From Plectrocnemia conspersa (taxonomy: Eukaryota; Arthropoda; Insecta; Trichoptera; Polycentropodidae), in NCBI GenBank assembly GCA_009617715.1, contig VTFK01000068.1:248001-312000 (forward strand): a DNA stretch of 64,000 nucleotides, read 5' to 3'. The notes under the pieces were generated by a model, which saw only the letters and a program-made list of their open reading frames with translations, did not search any database and was not told the origin of the DNA. The position numbers and the translations under genes are program-made. Positions 1-10,707 of this stretch are shown piece by piece (position 1 is the stretch's first letter; each line of letters opens with the position of its first letter).

Positions 1-7
1 TTTAATT

Positions 8-176
8 TGCGCACAATGTGAGATACATTCGCTCGCTTGCATGTTAAGTAACGAGAGCGAGTGAGAAAAAGTGAGCGTGCGGAACGCATGTAACGAACGC
101 TCTTATCTCTCACTCACTCTCGTCACTTAACACGCGAGCGAGCGAAAGAGAATGTATCTCAACCGTACGCGCCTGA
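8..176. mobile_element. Palindromic MITE, nearly complete copy
   Basis: Two arms face each other around a short centre. The left arm (about 9-72) and right arm (about 104-176) share GAGATACATTC, a GCTCGC-rich block, TTAAGTAACGAGAG/CTCTCGTCACTTAA and the GAGTGAGAGA block in inverted orientation. The whole unit would fold into a long hairpin and has no coding capacity. The same arm occurs alone at 49322-49425, and inside the two ~1-kb TIR elements at 13640-13720 and 50188-50266, so it is a dispersed repeat. Target duplication cannot be settled this close to the window edge. The superfamily is unknown to me. Confidence 0.65.
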
Positions 177-1318
177 TGTACACACATATGTACCCATGTT
201 TTTTCTCACAAATACTATATATTTTCCACAAATTATTGACAATAAATAAATAAATCTTGCATAATGATTTTTTGTTACATTTTCTCGTACCTACCAGCCA
301 TGTTGAAAATGCACTAGAGTTTTTATAAAATCAATATCAAGCTCAATAGTGAGATAGTTAAAGACTAAATCAGCCAAACTTTCCCATGAGTGATATTTTT
401 GATTAAGCAAAGTATAAAATCTATCATTAGGTTAATTATCTTCGGGTGCTACATATCTGACAATTAACGTCAACTGTCAAGAGTGGAATCTACTGAAAAG
501 TGTTTTGAAAAATATTTTTTCATGTCAGCCACATTTACGTCCTATATACTGATTGATATGAGCATATGAGCGAATTTTGCTACTAGTTTTAAAAAAAACA
601 AAATAATTGTCGTTGCTTAGAAATCTAAATTGTTTGTTTTGGGGCGCAAAGGGAATATTGCTAGTGTATTAACTTTTAAATGGTCAAAACATTATCGGGC
701 AATTCTACTAGAAATTTTATTTTAACTTAGGGATGAAAAAAACGACCTGGAATGCGATAATGACAGGCGTTGTGTTCTATCATGATAACGCTCAAGCACA
801 TACATCACAGTTACGGTGGCTAAATTTGGTCAGTTCAGTTTTGAATTGCTACATTATCTCCCCTATTAACCGGATCTATAACTATTAGACTTTCATCTAT
901 TTCTGAACTCCTAAAAACACATTAGGGCAACGATTTTCAACCATTGAAGATTATTTTGCAGACTAGGATGAAGCAGTTTATTAGACCAGGATCATGATGG
1001 AACAAGCGTAGAAACTTAAATGGATACTATTTTGAAGACTATAGAAAAAATATATTAATTGACTCTTTCTGTGTAAGTTTTTGATCAAAAATCGTGTCTT
1101 AAGTTTCTGAATATTATTCGTTACTCTTATGCATAGTGAATTTAGAAATTCCCGATTGAGACTGTTCAAACTTATTATTTCCATTTTTGATAGTTTGGAT
1201 GTTTAAAATGTTATATAGTATGTCTTAAAAAGCATACCTCAGTGCATACATCGCCGTATCGCAACCAATAAAATTTGTCCTTATCTCAAAAATTCCCCCA
1301 AAAGGCGATATTGTCACA
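177..1318. other. AT-rich stretch, no feature seen
   Basis: No recognisable coding, RNA or repeat feature. The only frame over 60 codons (981-1184, minus) is low-complexity and has no family signature. Confidence 0.5.
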
Positions 1319-1760
1319 TACGTTCCTAGTCTTTACGACGCGCCTCGAGGGCGTCGGACTTTCGGCGACCTGGCAACGTTCGCTCCATACTTCCATACCT
1401 CCGAGACTACCCCGAACAGCTCGGCACATTTAGCAACGGATTTACGACGGAACCGTAATTAGTCCGACACCGGGCGGTGTCCGCGCTTTTTCGGCCCTGT
1501 CCGCCAGTAATTAGGCCCCGGCCGTGATTTAGTATTATAAAATTTAGATTGCGGCCCCGCATTATGCGGCCAGATCGGTATCCGATAGGTACGCGCATTA
1601 ATTGCGGGCGTATTCTTTCTCTCTCCGCAGAGGTATATTAAATTGTCCTGCGGGACAAAGGAATAAATTATCCGACGCTTTGTCAACTTTGTGCGCCGTT
1701 TCCGGCGTCAGCCACCGTGACCGGCTTGTCATCTACGTCAATATTGTGTAGTGTGCATAA
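1319..1760. promoter_or_regulatory. GC- and CpG-rich island, possible regulatory element
   Basis: Base composition changes sharply from the AT-rich surroundings to GC- and CpG-rich. The island holds several ATTA/TAAT homeodomain-type cores (for example CGTAATTAGTC near 1455, AGTAATTAGG near 1506 and GCATTAATTGC near 1595) and two TTTACGAC words. Overlapping minus-strand frames (1407-1598 and 1459-1686) do not read like a known protein. A pyrimidine-rich run ending in CAG near 1630 looks like a splice acceptor, but no matching open exon follows. It could be a conserved enhancer or a noncoding first exon. The call rests on composition and motifs only. Confidence 0.3.
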
Positions 1761-2541
1761 GGCTTTATTTATCATTCTATATAACATCGGCGTTTAGATG
1801 CGCTAAACGCGCATCGTCCGAGCGGAACCTCCTCCTCCACCTCCTACTCCCGAGACACGCAATCTCCTAATGACCACTTTCGAATTCATCTGGCTGGAAA
1901 CTGACACTAAACGCTGACGACCTTGGAAGGTTCAAATCTAGAGAGTAGCTTGTGTGTTCCGAACACTTTTGAACGCATCGAAAAATAGTGCGTTCAACTT
2001 TTGCTTTTAAGCCAAGCTTCACTAATTTCGAAGACTAGGATCGATATCTTGTTATTGAAAATAAAAACATCACACCAGTGTTATTTTGTAATAATAAAAT
2101 AATTTTAAAATTGCGATTTTCTTTAACACTAAAATAGTCTTAAAACAATTCATAAGACATCTATAACGAAAAAACGTTTTATAAATAGTGTTATAAATTG
2201 TCGGGTCTCTATGAAGCTATGTAAAGGTGCAAAACAGGGTCTAAAGCAGTGTACGACACAGCTTCCAATTTTTAAATACATACATTCGCGCCTGCTAGAG
2301 CCGAGTCACAAGAAGAAAGTCGTATACGTTGCACGATAATACGATTGTGTGTTGTTTTTGTTTCTACCTGCGCTGCAATAATGGTTTTTATCGGGAAACT
2401 GCAGCATATCGGCATACTTTGCCGAATTTAACGGAAGTAGATAACAATATTAAACGTATGATATATTATTTAAAAAATGCAATTAAAAATATTCAAAAAA
2501 TTAATAAAATATTTTTATATTGTACAAATTACATACATATA

Positions 2542-2545
<4 letters not shown>
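1761..2545. other. No gene seen; short CCT-rich run
   Basis: Only a pyrimidine-rich CCTCCT run near 1827-1851 stands out. The rest is AT-rich. The plus frame 2329-2706 runs straight through the TA microsatellite into the Tigger end and is an artefact. Confidence 0.5.

Positions 2546-2591
<46 letters not shown>
2546..2591. repeat. TA dinucleotide microsatellite
   Basis: An uninterrupted TA repeat of about 22 units lies just left of the Tigger element, which inserts at TA dinucleotides. The run probably predates the insertion. Confidence 0.95.
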
Positions 2592-2594
<3 letters not shown>

Positions 2595-2598
2595 CATA

Positions 2599-3704
2599 GA
2601 GGCGGCCCTCGAATTTCGGACGTTTGATTTTCGTACTATACACTATTTCGCACATTTAAAAAAAAAAACAATTGTTTTAAATTTAATTTTTTTTTTAATT
2701 AAATAAAATATAAACACGAGTGAGAAACTGAAAAACTTGTGTTGATACGAACAAAAATAAATCAAGGACTCATAAGCTTCAAAGATCGAAATTATTAGAC
2801 GTTCTGATAGCGGTGAATCTTTTTCAATCGGACGTTCGTATGATACAAACAGGTTTACGATATGTTCAATTTTGCAAATTAAAAATATAATTAAGAAATA
2901 CGTTCAAAATTGTGGAAACTAAAGATATATTTCTGCAATCTTTAATGATATGTTTCCAAAAAAACACAGAAAAAAAACATGGATGAAATGGAAAATCTAT
3001 GTCATCGTGGATCGATGACCAACATCAAAAAGATGTCCCTCTGAGTATTTTAATTATTCAAGCAAAAGCTTTTAGTTTGCAAAAAGATTGGAAGGATAGA
3101 TTAAAAAAAGATTTTAACACGGTTTTTCAAGCAAGTAACGGTTGATTTTATAATTTTAAAATGAGGTATTCTTTTCATAATATTAAATTTACTGGAGAAT
3201 CGGCTGATGCGGATAAAGATGCTGCAAAAGAATTTATTTCCCAATTATCCAAAATTATTGAAGATGGAGAATATTTCTCTAGACAAATATTTAATGTAGA
3301 AGAGACAGGTTTATTTTGGAAAACTCTTTACAATGAAAAATATGAATGAAGCCTTCACGCACCTTGACAAATTTTTAAATATTATGGAAGATTGTGATCC
3401 CAATGGAAAACGCATATCTCAAGTGCGTAGGGCGATCAATAAAAACATAGCATGTTATAAAATACTATATGAAGAAAAGAAAAAGAATAGTGGAAAACAA
3501 TTAACTCTTGATAACTTTTCAAAGGAAACACCCGCAAACCCCACTTGTCTTTTAAACGCCTCTTAAACATCTTATATTTACTTGATAAATAAATATTTTA
3601 AAATACACACAATTTCAATTTTTTTACTTCCCTCGACTTTCGTACATTCAACATTCGCACACATTTTCAGGAACCAATTATGCGCGAAAGTCGAGGGCCG
3701 CCTG
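2599..3704 (+). mobile_element. Tigger-like (Tc1/mariner, pogo group) DNA transposon, internally deleted
   Basis: Terminal inverted repeats begin GAGGCGGCCCTCGA on the left and CAGGCGGCCCTCGA on the right (reverse complement of the right end). TA dinucleotides flank both ends (2597-2598 and 3705-3706), as expected for TA-target insertion. The interior encodes pieces of a Tigger/CENP-B-type transposase in the plus direction. At about 1.1 kb it is roughly half the length of an autonomous element, and most of the DDE catalytic core is gone. It is an old, inactive copy. Confidence 0.87.
2779..3566 (+). pseudogene. Tigger/CENP-B-like transposase remnant
   Basis: Three blocks can be read in order. 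First, 2779-2930 encodes a CENP-B N-terminal helix-turn-helix (KIEIIRRSDSGESFS, then TICSIL and KNIIKKYVQN). Second, 3008-3330 encodes the CENP-B-type HTH and the start of the DDE domain: WIDDQHQKDVPLS, QAKAFSL, FQASNG, YSFHNIKFTGESADADK and FNVEETGLFWK. The last contains the position of the first catalytic acid, here FNVEE where the family usually has FNVDE. Third, 3333-3566 encodes the C-terminal tail (EAFTHLDKFLNIMEDCDPN, then QLTLDNF). The central catalytic core between blocks two and three is deleted, and the last block is in another frame. A TGA stands near 3142 where the family has Trp. Not functional. Confidence 0.85.
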
Positions 3705-3710
3705 TACATA

Positions 3711-6258
3711 GATTTTATATTTACAAAAAATATATATATTTTTAAATATAATTAATTACATTTAGAAAATAAAAATAAAATCAAAATGGAAATACGAGAA
3801 AAACGCAGTACAAGTATTTGCATCGATGTTATCAGAACTTGAAATAATAAATATAGGATATATAAGAAATTAAATTGTGTCAACATAACTAAAAAACAAT
3901 AAAAAATATTATGTCAAATAAACATACTATTATTTATTGCGAGTACTGCTTAGGGAGGATAAGAGTATTTTAACATTTAATTAATATTTTTATGTCAAAG
4001 ATATGATAATTAATTTTTAGGCATTTTAGTCGATTTTTTTTGTAATTTTATGCCAAAATACCTAAAAAATATTTTTTATTCTATAATAATATTGCATATA
4101 TATTATATAAACTCGATGAAGTAATTATGTTTTTTTTTAGATTGAGGAATTAAAATTTTGTTATAGCAATTACTAATATTTTTAAAACAAGCAAATTAAA
4201 AAAAATATTACTGTACGTAGTAAATTGATTTTATATTACATAATATTATATATACGCATATGCATACATATATATTTCAATTCATACCCACATATATGAA
4301 CATCAAATATTTTTATACTAATTATATTCAGTATCTATATCACCTTTCATATGTATATCAATTTACATCGATCAAGTAAATCGAATACAATGTTGTTTGA
4401 CAGACAGTTATCAGCATTTGAAGCATGCACTAAATAATGTGCATTTCAACATGTAGACTTTTAAATCGCGATAAATCCTGGCCTAAAAACCTGACACGAA
4501 TGCATTAAACCGCATTGACATGTGACACATGTATTCATAAATATTTTTGCACAACTGCAATGAAATTTTAGTTAAGATACATTATTTTTTAGACCCACGT
4601 ATTTTACGAATTCAACGTCCGAAAACGTGATCGAATCTTCAATAGATTTTTTGTGCACTAAAAAAAGTCTATTCATCTTTTATAACTCAATTTATCGTAA
4701 TCCAAAAATTTTCAATACTCTTCAGCGTAACGAAACAGTAATAGCGTTGTCAGGCTCGTTTTTATTAAACTATTTATTTTTTGCGTATATATTCTGGTAC
4801 ATTGAATACAAGATTAGATATTTGTACACGCGTTCAATGACTGGCAATTCGATCTGATTTTTTTATTCGACAATTTTTTGACTCGATTAGTACACACTTT
4901 TTACCGTTAGTGCTCTTGAACCGTGTGGTTAATTTTTTTCAATGTTTACGACGATTCATCCTATCAAAAGGCACGATCGCCGCAAGTCGTATTTTTTACA
5001 CTTAGCCACATAGTAAGTACTTTCTTGTAGTAAAATAATGGGATAGCACTAAAACAGTGATATTCAGACTATTAAAACCAACAGGTAGTAAATGTATATT
5101 TGAGGTCCAGTAACGAATAGGTAATTCTAAATAATATTTGAAAATAAATTTTCAGTATTATTGATAGTTTAAATATATTAGATTCTTTTGGGAACATCAT
5201 GGGAATATGTATAAAGAAGTTTAGTTTGCAATCATAAATCGATTACAGTAAACTGAGATACATCGTGTATCATTTATTTTTTCATTTTATGGGTGGCAGC
5301 TAGATATCTTTAAAAAAATGCAGTAGAGACCTTTAAGTGTATTGCGAGTACCCTATCAATTAACTTTAACAATATTTCTCACTTGTTCCTCAATTACCAT
5401 TATTAGATATCCCTTCTCATGACATTTATTAATTTAACCGATGCTTGAAGAACAATTACACCCTTTTAAGGTATAAATAAAGTACCTAATGCTACTTATT
5501 ATTTACACGATTCAACATATATTTGAGAGCCGCTGTTCTCGATCGTCACATGAACACTCTTAATGAATTTATCATTGACACCATGCATCTAAAAAAAAAA
5601 GATCTGCGCGTCCGTGAGCTCTCGGCGAAGAAATATATCACATACATACAAACGGTATCTGTGATCAAGATTTATACGATTTCGTATTTTGATAAATTCG
5701 CTATTGCCCTGAAAGTTATTCTCGCCAGCTAATGCATAAATAATAACGCGTCTTAATCGCGCGGATCTTTGCAAACGTGTGAGAAAATGAACGGCCGAGA
5801 TGAAAATGGATTAAGTCGAATCGAGGGGGTTAAATGGAAATTATTGCTCGTTTAATAAGATTTATACGGTCGGATGAATTTCATCTCTGAATATGAAGTT
5901 CTTTTTGAGGAGAATGTATGGCGTGTAAGATTGCAGACTTCACAGCGAAATCGAAGTAGGAATTTAAATCAAATCATTGTTTAATCTGTGAAATATTTAA
6001 GATTACTAAAGCGTTTTCTTATTGAAATTCGCTTAGGGTTACTTCAAGGATGATTGTTTTTAGTATTCAATGAAGCATTTGAAGCTCGATCAGAAAAAGT
6101 ACACATCGGCGGAAAATCGTTAATAACATACGATACAGTTGCAGATACATTGCTTTATAAAATGATCGCAATACTACTCATCTGTGTGTCTTAGTATTCA
6201 ACCATATCGATTAAAAAATAATTCTTTAATATAAAATAAGAATTTAGTAAATTTAAAC
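3711..6258. other. AT-rich stretch, no feature supported
   Basis: No element ends, motifs or credible exons were seen. Short frames at 4627-4857 (plus) and 5523-5732 (plus) have no family signature. The second contains a charged segment (MHLKKKDLRVRELSAKKYI) but no splice or homology support. Confidence 0.5.
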
Positions 6259-6550
6259 TAGGAATAGCGTAGTCCGTAACATCTCAGACTAGTAACTCTG
6301 AAGTTGCGGGCTCGAGCCTCAGCAGCGGCACTCGAATTCTTATTTATAAAAAATGCACTATTACACATAATAATTTATAATTATTAATAATAGATATCAC
6401 CGATTACCAAACTTTCAGTCTGATGGTTAATAGTTACTTGTAATTATTAATTATATATGATTGACTTACTCAGTTGGTACAGATTGATCACATTGTAACG
6501 CATTGGGCTTACGCCTGTCAGGTTACAACGGAAGATTAATTAAAAATAAA
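6259..6550 (+). mobile_element. tRNA-derived SINE, full-length copy
   Basis: The head carries a box A-like TAGCGTAGTCCG (near 6265) and a box B-like GGGCTCGAGCCTC (near 6308), so it is a tRNA-related RNA polymerase III promoter. A body follows with an internal hairpin (ACTTTCAGTCTGATGG). The 3' tail has GTAACGCATTGGG, CTGTCAGGTTACAA and then an A/T-rich end (near 6495-6550). The same order occurs at 38066 and, in part, at 49096 and 55731. The 3' tail resembles the LINE-A 3' end. Noncoding; retrotransposed by a LINE in trans. Confidence 0.8.
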
Positions 6551-9092
6551 TTAATATTATAAATATCTACTATTATAAAACTAGGTCTGCCAATGGTTAT
6601 TCTGTGTTCTGAAATATTTGGAAATACAAGTTTTTTTGGCTCACATTCATAAAAAACCAATTGAAATATCTATTTTCTATTTTTACATTTGTTAGTATTT
6701 AAAGAATCGTCACTAAGCAATTTGTTGTTCATGATTTAAAACACTAAAAAAACTACTTAAGTCGAAAAGACTATATCTTGAGTCCTACATGTGTCAAACC
6801 TTTGTCCACTGCTGTTTTTGCTCTGTTCATAAATAATAAAAAGAAAACGATTGTTCAGTTAGATTTTTTATACGCGGAGATTCGAATAAAAAATGAGATT
6901 AAGTAAATAGATAACATTTAAATTTTGTAAATAACACATTATATTTTCTAAATAGATAGATTTCCCAACAATCTAAGAATAATTGTTCTCTAAAGTACTG
7001 CCACTTTAATTATAGTTACAGGAGAACACTTAATTATGATACAAATAAAACGTTTAGGTGATTAAGCATTTCTTTAAGGAATTAATGGGTACTTTTAGTT
7101 TTTTATTTACACATACTGTACCAAACTATTGTATATTATATAATAAGCGTACACATCCATATGTATATTATTGGTTGTGTGTAATCCATGACAACATTGG
7201 CATGCCAGATCAGTAGGAGGTGATGTTATGATTAATCATGAGGTATGATTCTGCAAAGCAACTTCTTGTAAAGTACACACCCAGTTGGATTCGAAGCCTA
7301 ATGCCATAAATCCAAAGGCATAACAATGAGAAAAGAAACAGCAAGCAATTGAATGAAGCGCGAAACGGACGTCGTAAAATGTTTTACGTGCGATACGGGT
7401 TAAGTGCAGAGCTTTTGTGAAATCATTTTGCGGTTTTGCTTTGCTGACATGCTGGTGAGGTGTGTATTATAATTATTTTAATTAGTTTTAATGGATAATA
7501 AACTACCTAAACTACAGTGCAATAAGTCATTGTTAATCAATTGAAAAAATCTTTCACAGACATTCGTTCTTGACGCTATCACTAAACGTGCATATTTTAC
7601 AATAAATTATTATATTTTAAGCTTGAGCTTCTCACTAATATATTAATCACAGCATCGCTTAAGTACAGGGAATCTTAATATATAGCCTATGCCAGATTAT
7701 AGGAAAGGTAAGAGTTATAATTTGTTACGATCCTTGTATATTTGTTTAAGACAAAGACATGTCTATAGAAATGATATGTTAAAACTTATCCCTTCAGGTC
7801 TTTAAAAATTATATGCTAAAAGTTGGCTTTTGATGGAGAACTTATCTCTTTCCCCTTTTGTTTTTCCAGCGAAAAAAATTTTATCATACTAAGTGCAAAG
7901 TGTCTTACAATTTAAATCGTTAAAATGAATTTCATAGTTTGTTCTCAAGCGCGCCCAAAACCAGGGATTTCTCTTTCAAATTTGATAATTTTTATACAAA
8001 TTTGCTTACATGTGACAGTTCTATTGTCATTTGGCAAGCACTGGCTGCGCTCATTTCTGTGCAATTAAATAAACAGCGAAATATGTTATAATCACGGCGT
8101 TTTATTTACAAAGTGTCAATTGAAGATAATTCAAAGTGATGTAGCATTGTAATTATAGACAATATAATCAAAACTTTAAATTATTAGTGTGTAAGTGTTT
8201 GGTCATGGTTATTCTAACAAAATTACCATTGACTTTCCAGGATCTAATATTAAAAGACAAACAACAGTGATTGGGCAATTAAAGGTATACATACCAAAGT
8301 TAATTAAATATTTTACAATGCTAGTAATAATGAAAAACCTCGTAAACAAAAAGTTCAATTTTACCTACTATTTAGTATCGTTTATAGTTAATTTTCAGAT
8401 CTGATAACATTTACGTATGGCAAACAATTAATATATGACATATTGCGACAATTTTGTCGAAGATGAAGAGTTGTCAATCTACGTTTTTAATCCTCTACAG
8501 TAATTTCCGACAATTTTGTTCTTCAGTCATCGTTTAAATTTAATTTATGAATTATATTAGTAGTAATAATGTGTTGATAGAATCTTATTGTTTTTAATTA
8601 TTTTTCAGAAGCAATGATAGAACAATTTGATGACTTATATGGCTACAACGTAGAATTGGTATATATATATATATATAAGCAAAGAGTGAATCTTCTCATG
8701 TTAAAGTCACTGTCAGCAAGTATTATCTTTTTATAAAGAACATACTACATAAGTTTGATGTAACTAAATATCTTGAATTCGGCTATTCCGAAAGAAGAAT
8801 GATGGCACAGAACAAAAATTGAATAAAAACCATGAAAAAACCATAGAAACCATAAAATTCAAGAAACTAAACATATTCAAGAAACTAAACATATATAAGC
8901 TGTCCGTTGGCTGATACATATAGCGTTCCCACTGCGACAGCGCCGATTTGATCGACATTAACTTTCAATCCTCATACATACTAAGGATATATTACATGTT
9001 CACGTTTAAGACATACCTGGTTTATTTACAATTCTTAAAATCTAACGTATATTTGCATTAAATCGGAAGCAATGACAATGTTTATGTAATAT
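6551..9092. other. AT-rich stretch; possible short exons only
   Basis: No mobile element was recognised. A TA microsatellite lies at about 8659-8677, and an 18-bp motif (ATTCAAGAAACTAAACAT) is duplicated in tandem near 8856-8893. Two short open blocks with splice-like edges near 8195-8288 and 8610-8657 are discussed as a finding. The minus frame 8764-8958 overlaps the small tandem duplication and is not credible. Confidence 0.45.
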
Positions 9093-9480
9093 AAAAGGAA
9101 AAACTCACTTTTTGACCCTGGAGCCCGGCGACGGGAATTCAAAATTTGAAGATTTCATTACGAAGATTCTTTTATGATTGTTTGTCTAATTTAATCAATG
9201 TATTCTTCTTATCCTAAACACATTATGTATATATTTAATTTTCATAGTTATAACACACCTAGTTAATTTGCAATCCGATTATTTATAAAAGGAAAAACTC
9301 ACTTTTCGGCCTCGGAGGTCGTCGTCGGGAATTCAAAATTTGAAGATTTCATTACGAAGATTGTTTTATGATGGTTTATCTAGTTTAATCAATGTATTCT
9401 TCTAATACTCAACACATTATGTATATATTTAATTTTCATGATTATAACACACCTAGTTAATTTGTAATCCGATTATTTAT
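9093..9480. repeat. Tandem duplication, two ~194-bp units
   Basis: Unit 1 begins at about 9093 and unit 2 at about 9287, both with AAAAGGAAAAACTCACTTTT. They share GGGAATTCAAAATTTGAAG, TTCATTACGAAGATT, TTTAATCAATGTATTCTTCT, CACATTATGTATATATTTAA and ACACACCTAGTTAATTTG. They differ mainly in a short GC-rich patch (CCTGGAGCCCGGCGACG versus CCTCGGAGGTCGTCGTCG). A weaker echo of the unit's end lies near 9010. No ORF. Confidence 0.9.
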
Positions 9481-10527
9481 ATTCTGTCAAATGACGAATT
9501 AATGAAAATTATTGTCGCGTAGCAAAATTTTGTTATTAAATAATAATTATTCAAAACTGTTGTCATGGTATTGTTAGCCATCTTGTTTTATATTTTAATG
9601 CTTATTTTTAATTGGTCGAAACAACAGAACGCATTACCCAAATTTCAGATCATCAAAGATTGCAGAAGCTGCAACTTCATTTTTTGTATTCTCTGATCCA
9701 GATTGACGTCCGGAATCCAGAATTAACCCACTTTGGAAACGCCTACAGTCTACAGATGTACCCACGGAAAACAAAAACTGTACGTGACAATCTCAATTAT
9801 TGCAAAAACTTAAATTGAAGGACCCTCCTTCCTCGGTGATCACTACCTGCCGATTTGGCAGAGGGAAGGTTGTTCTCGGAACTAATACATCAGCAGTCTC
9901 TTTCTTGGATAACAAATTTTTATTATCTGATTCCTTCTAGCTGTGTTTATTTTATTTGTCAGCACAAAATGTCATTAGTATATGGCTATGACATCAAAAC
10001 AAAACACGAATTTTTTTAATGAAAGTACTCTGAAAACACAAAACCAAAAAAAGTACGTCAAGTTCGATCGAATGTAAAACTGTCTTTAATTACAGTACGA
10101 TTTTTTTATACTAAGAAAAAACAAAAATTGTGGGCATTCTTTAGATTTTGCACCACGATATCACGCCGGTTCATAATTAAGAACTAATTTGTAGATAATC
10201 ATGGGCAAAAACAACCCCATAGTAATGCCGCAGCCACCGCATTTAAAAGGCTTTAAAAGAAGAACATTTTGGATGTACTTAAAAAAATTCAATTTGATGA
10301 AAGTACTGATATAAGACATTTTTTACAACTACAAAAGCCGCTGATGTACTGATGATATTTTATAAAATGGACTTTGAATCTTTGGTCGTAAAATCCACTG
10401 CTTCAGCTAATAATATACATGCAATAAACCATGTTTATCAGCTATGCAAATCCAAAGAGAGATCACGCACCTTTCGGATTATGATCAATGAAGACCAAGT
10501 CCCCAACGGGAATAAATCATTTAAAGA
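9481..10527. other. No supported gene; two unassigned short frames
   Basis: Frames at 9612-9818 and 10352-10540 (both plus) have reasonable composition but no recognised domain. Neighbouring frames in 10210-10360 also look partly protein-like (for example NILDVLKKIQFDESTDI). The area could be a decayed coding element that I cannot name. Confidence 0.3.
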
Positions 10528-10707
10528 TTATCGGGAGTAGCCACCGGGTTTCGCGCTCATTAGTATCTGTCCGAAGACCGCCATCGGACATGATCTTGTA
10601 TATGTGTACAGGTGCTTCTTCTTGTTCCTAGATGCAGCATCCGGAGCAGGAGCCGTTTCTGAGCTCATTATCCACCCCGCGGGAGACTCCGAGCCTTTAT
10701 CGGCCAT
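10528..10707 (-). CDS. Candidate short coding exon or micro-ORF, 59 codons, unknown
   Basis: A minus-strand ATG at 10707 opens a 59-codon frame ending in TAA. It lies in a GC-rich, CpG-containing pocket inside AT-rich DNA. The start has G at +4. The product starts MADKGSESPAGWIMSSETAP, has an Ala/Pro-rich stretch, a basic cluster (SRNKKKHLYTYTR) and ends with VFGQILMSAKPGGYSR. There is no signal peptide, and I recognise no domain. It could be the first coding exon of a larger minus-strand gene, since the sequence before the stop contains a weak donor (CCCG|GTGGCT), or a conserved stand-alone small ORF. A chance frame cannot be ruled out. The codon pattern is unlike the AT-rich random frames nearby. 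Confidence 0.35.
   Translation of the reverse strand: MADKGSESPAGWIMSSETAPAPDAASRNKKKHLYTYTRSCPMAVFGQILMSAKPGGYSR

Noticed and set aside
2329..2706. 125-codon plus frame
   Set aside because: It runs through the TA microsatellite (a long Ile-Tyr repeat) and into the Tigger terminal repeat, so it is not a gene.
6265..6325. tRNA gene
   Set aside because: Box A- and box B-like words are present, but no complete cloverleaf is. The unit recurs with a conserved non-tRNA body and tail, so it is a SINE.
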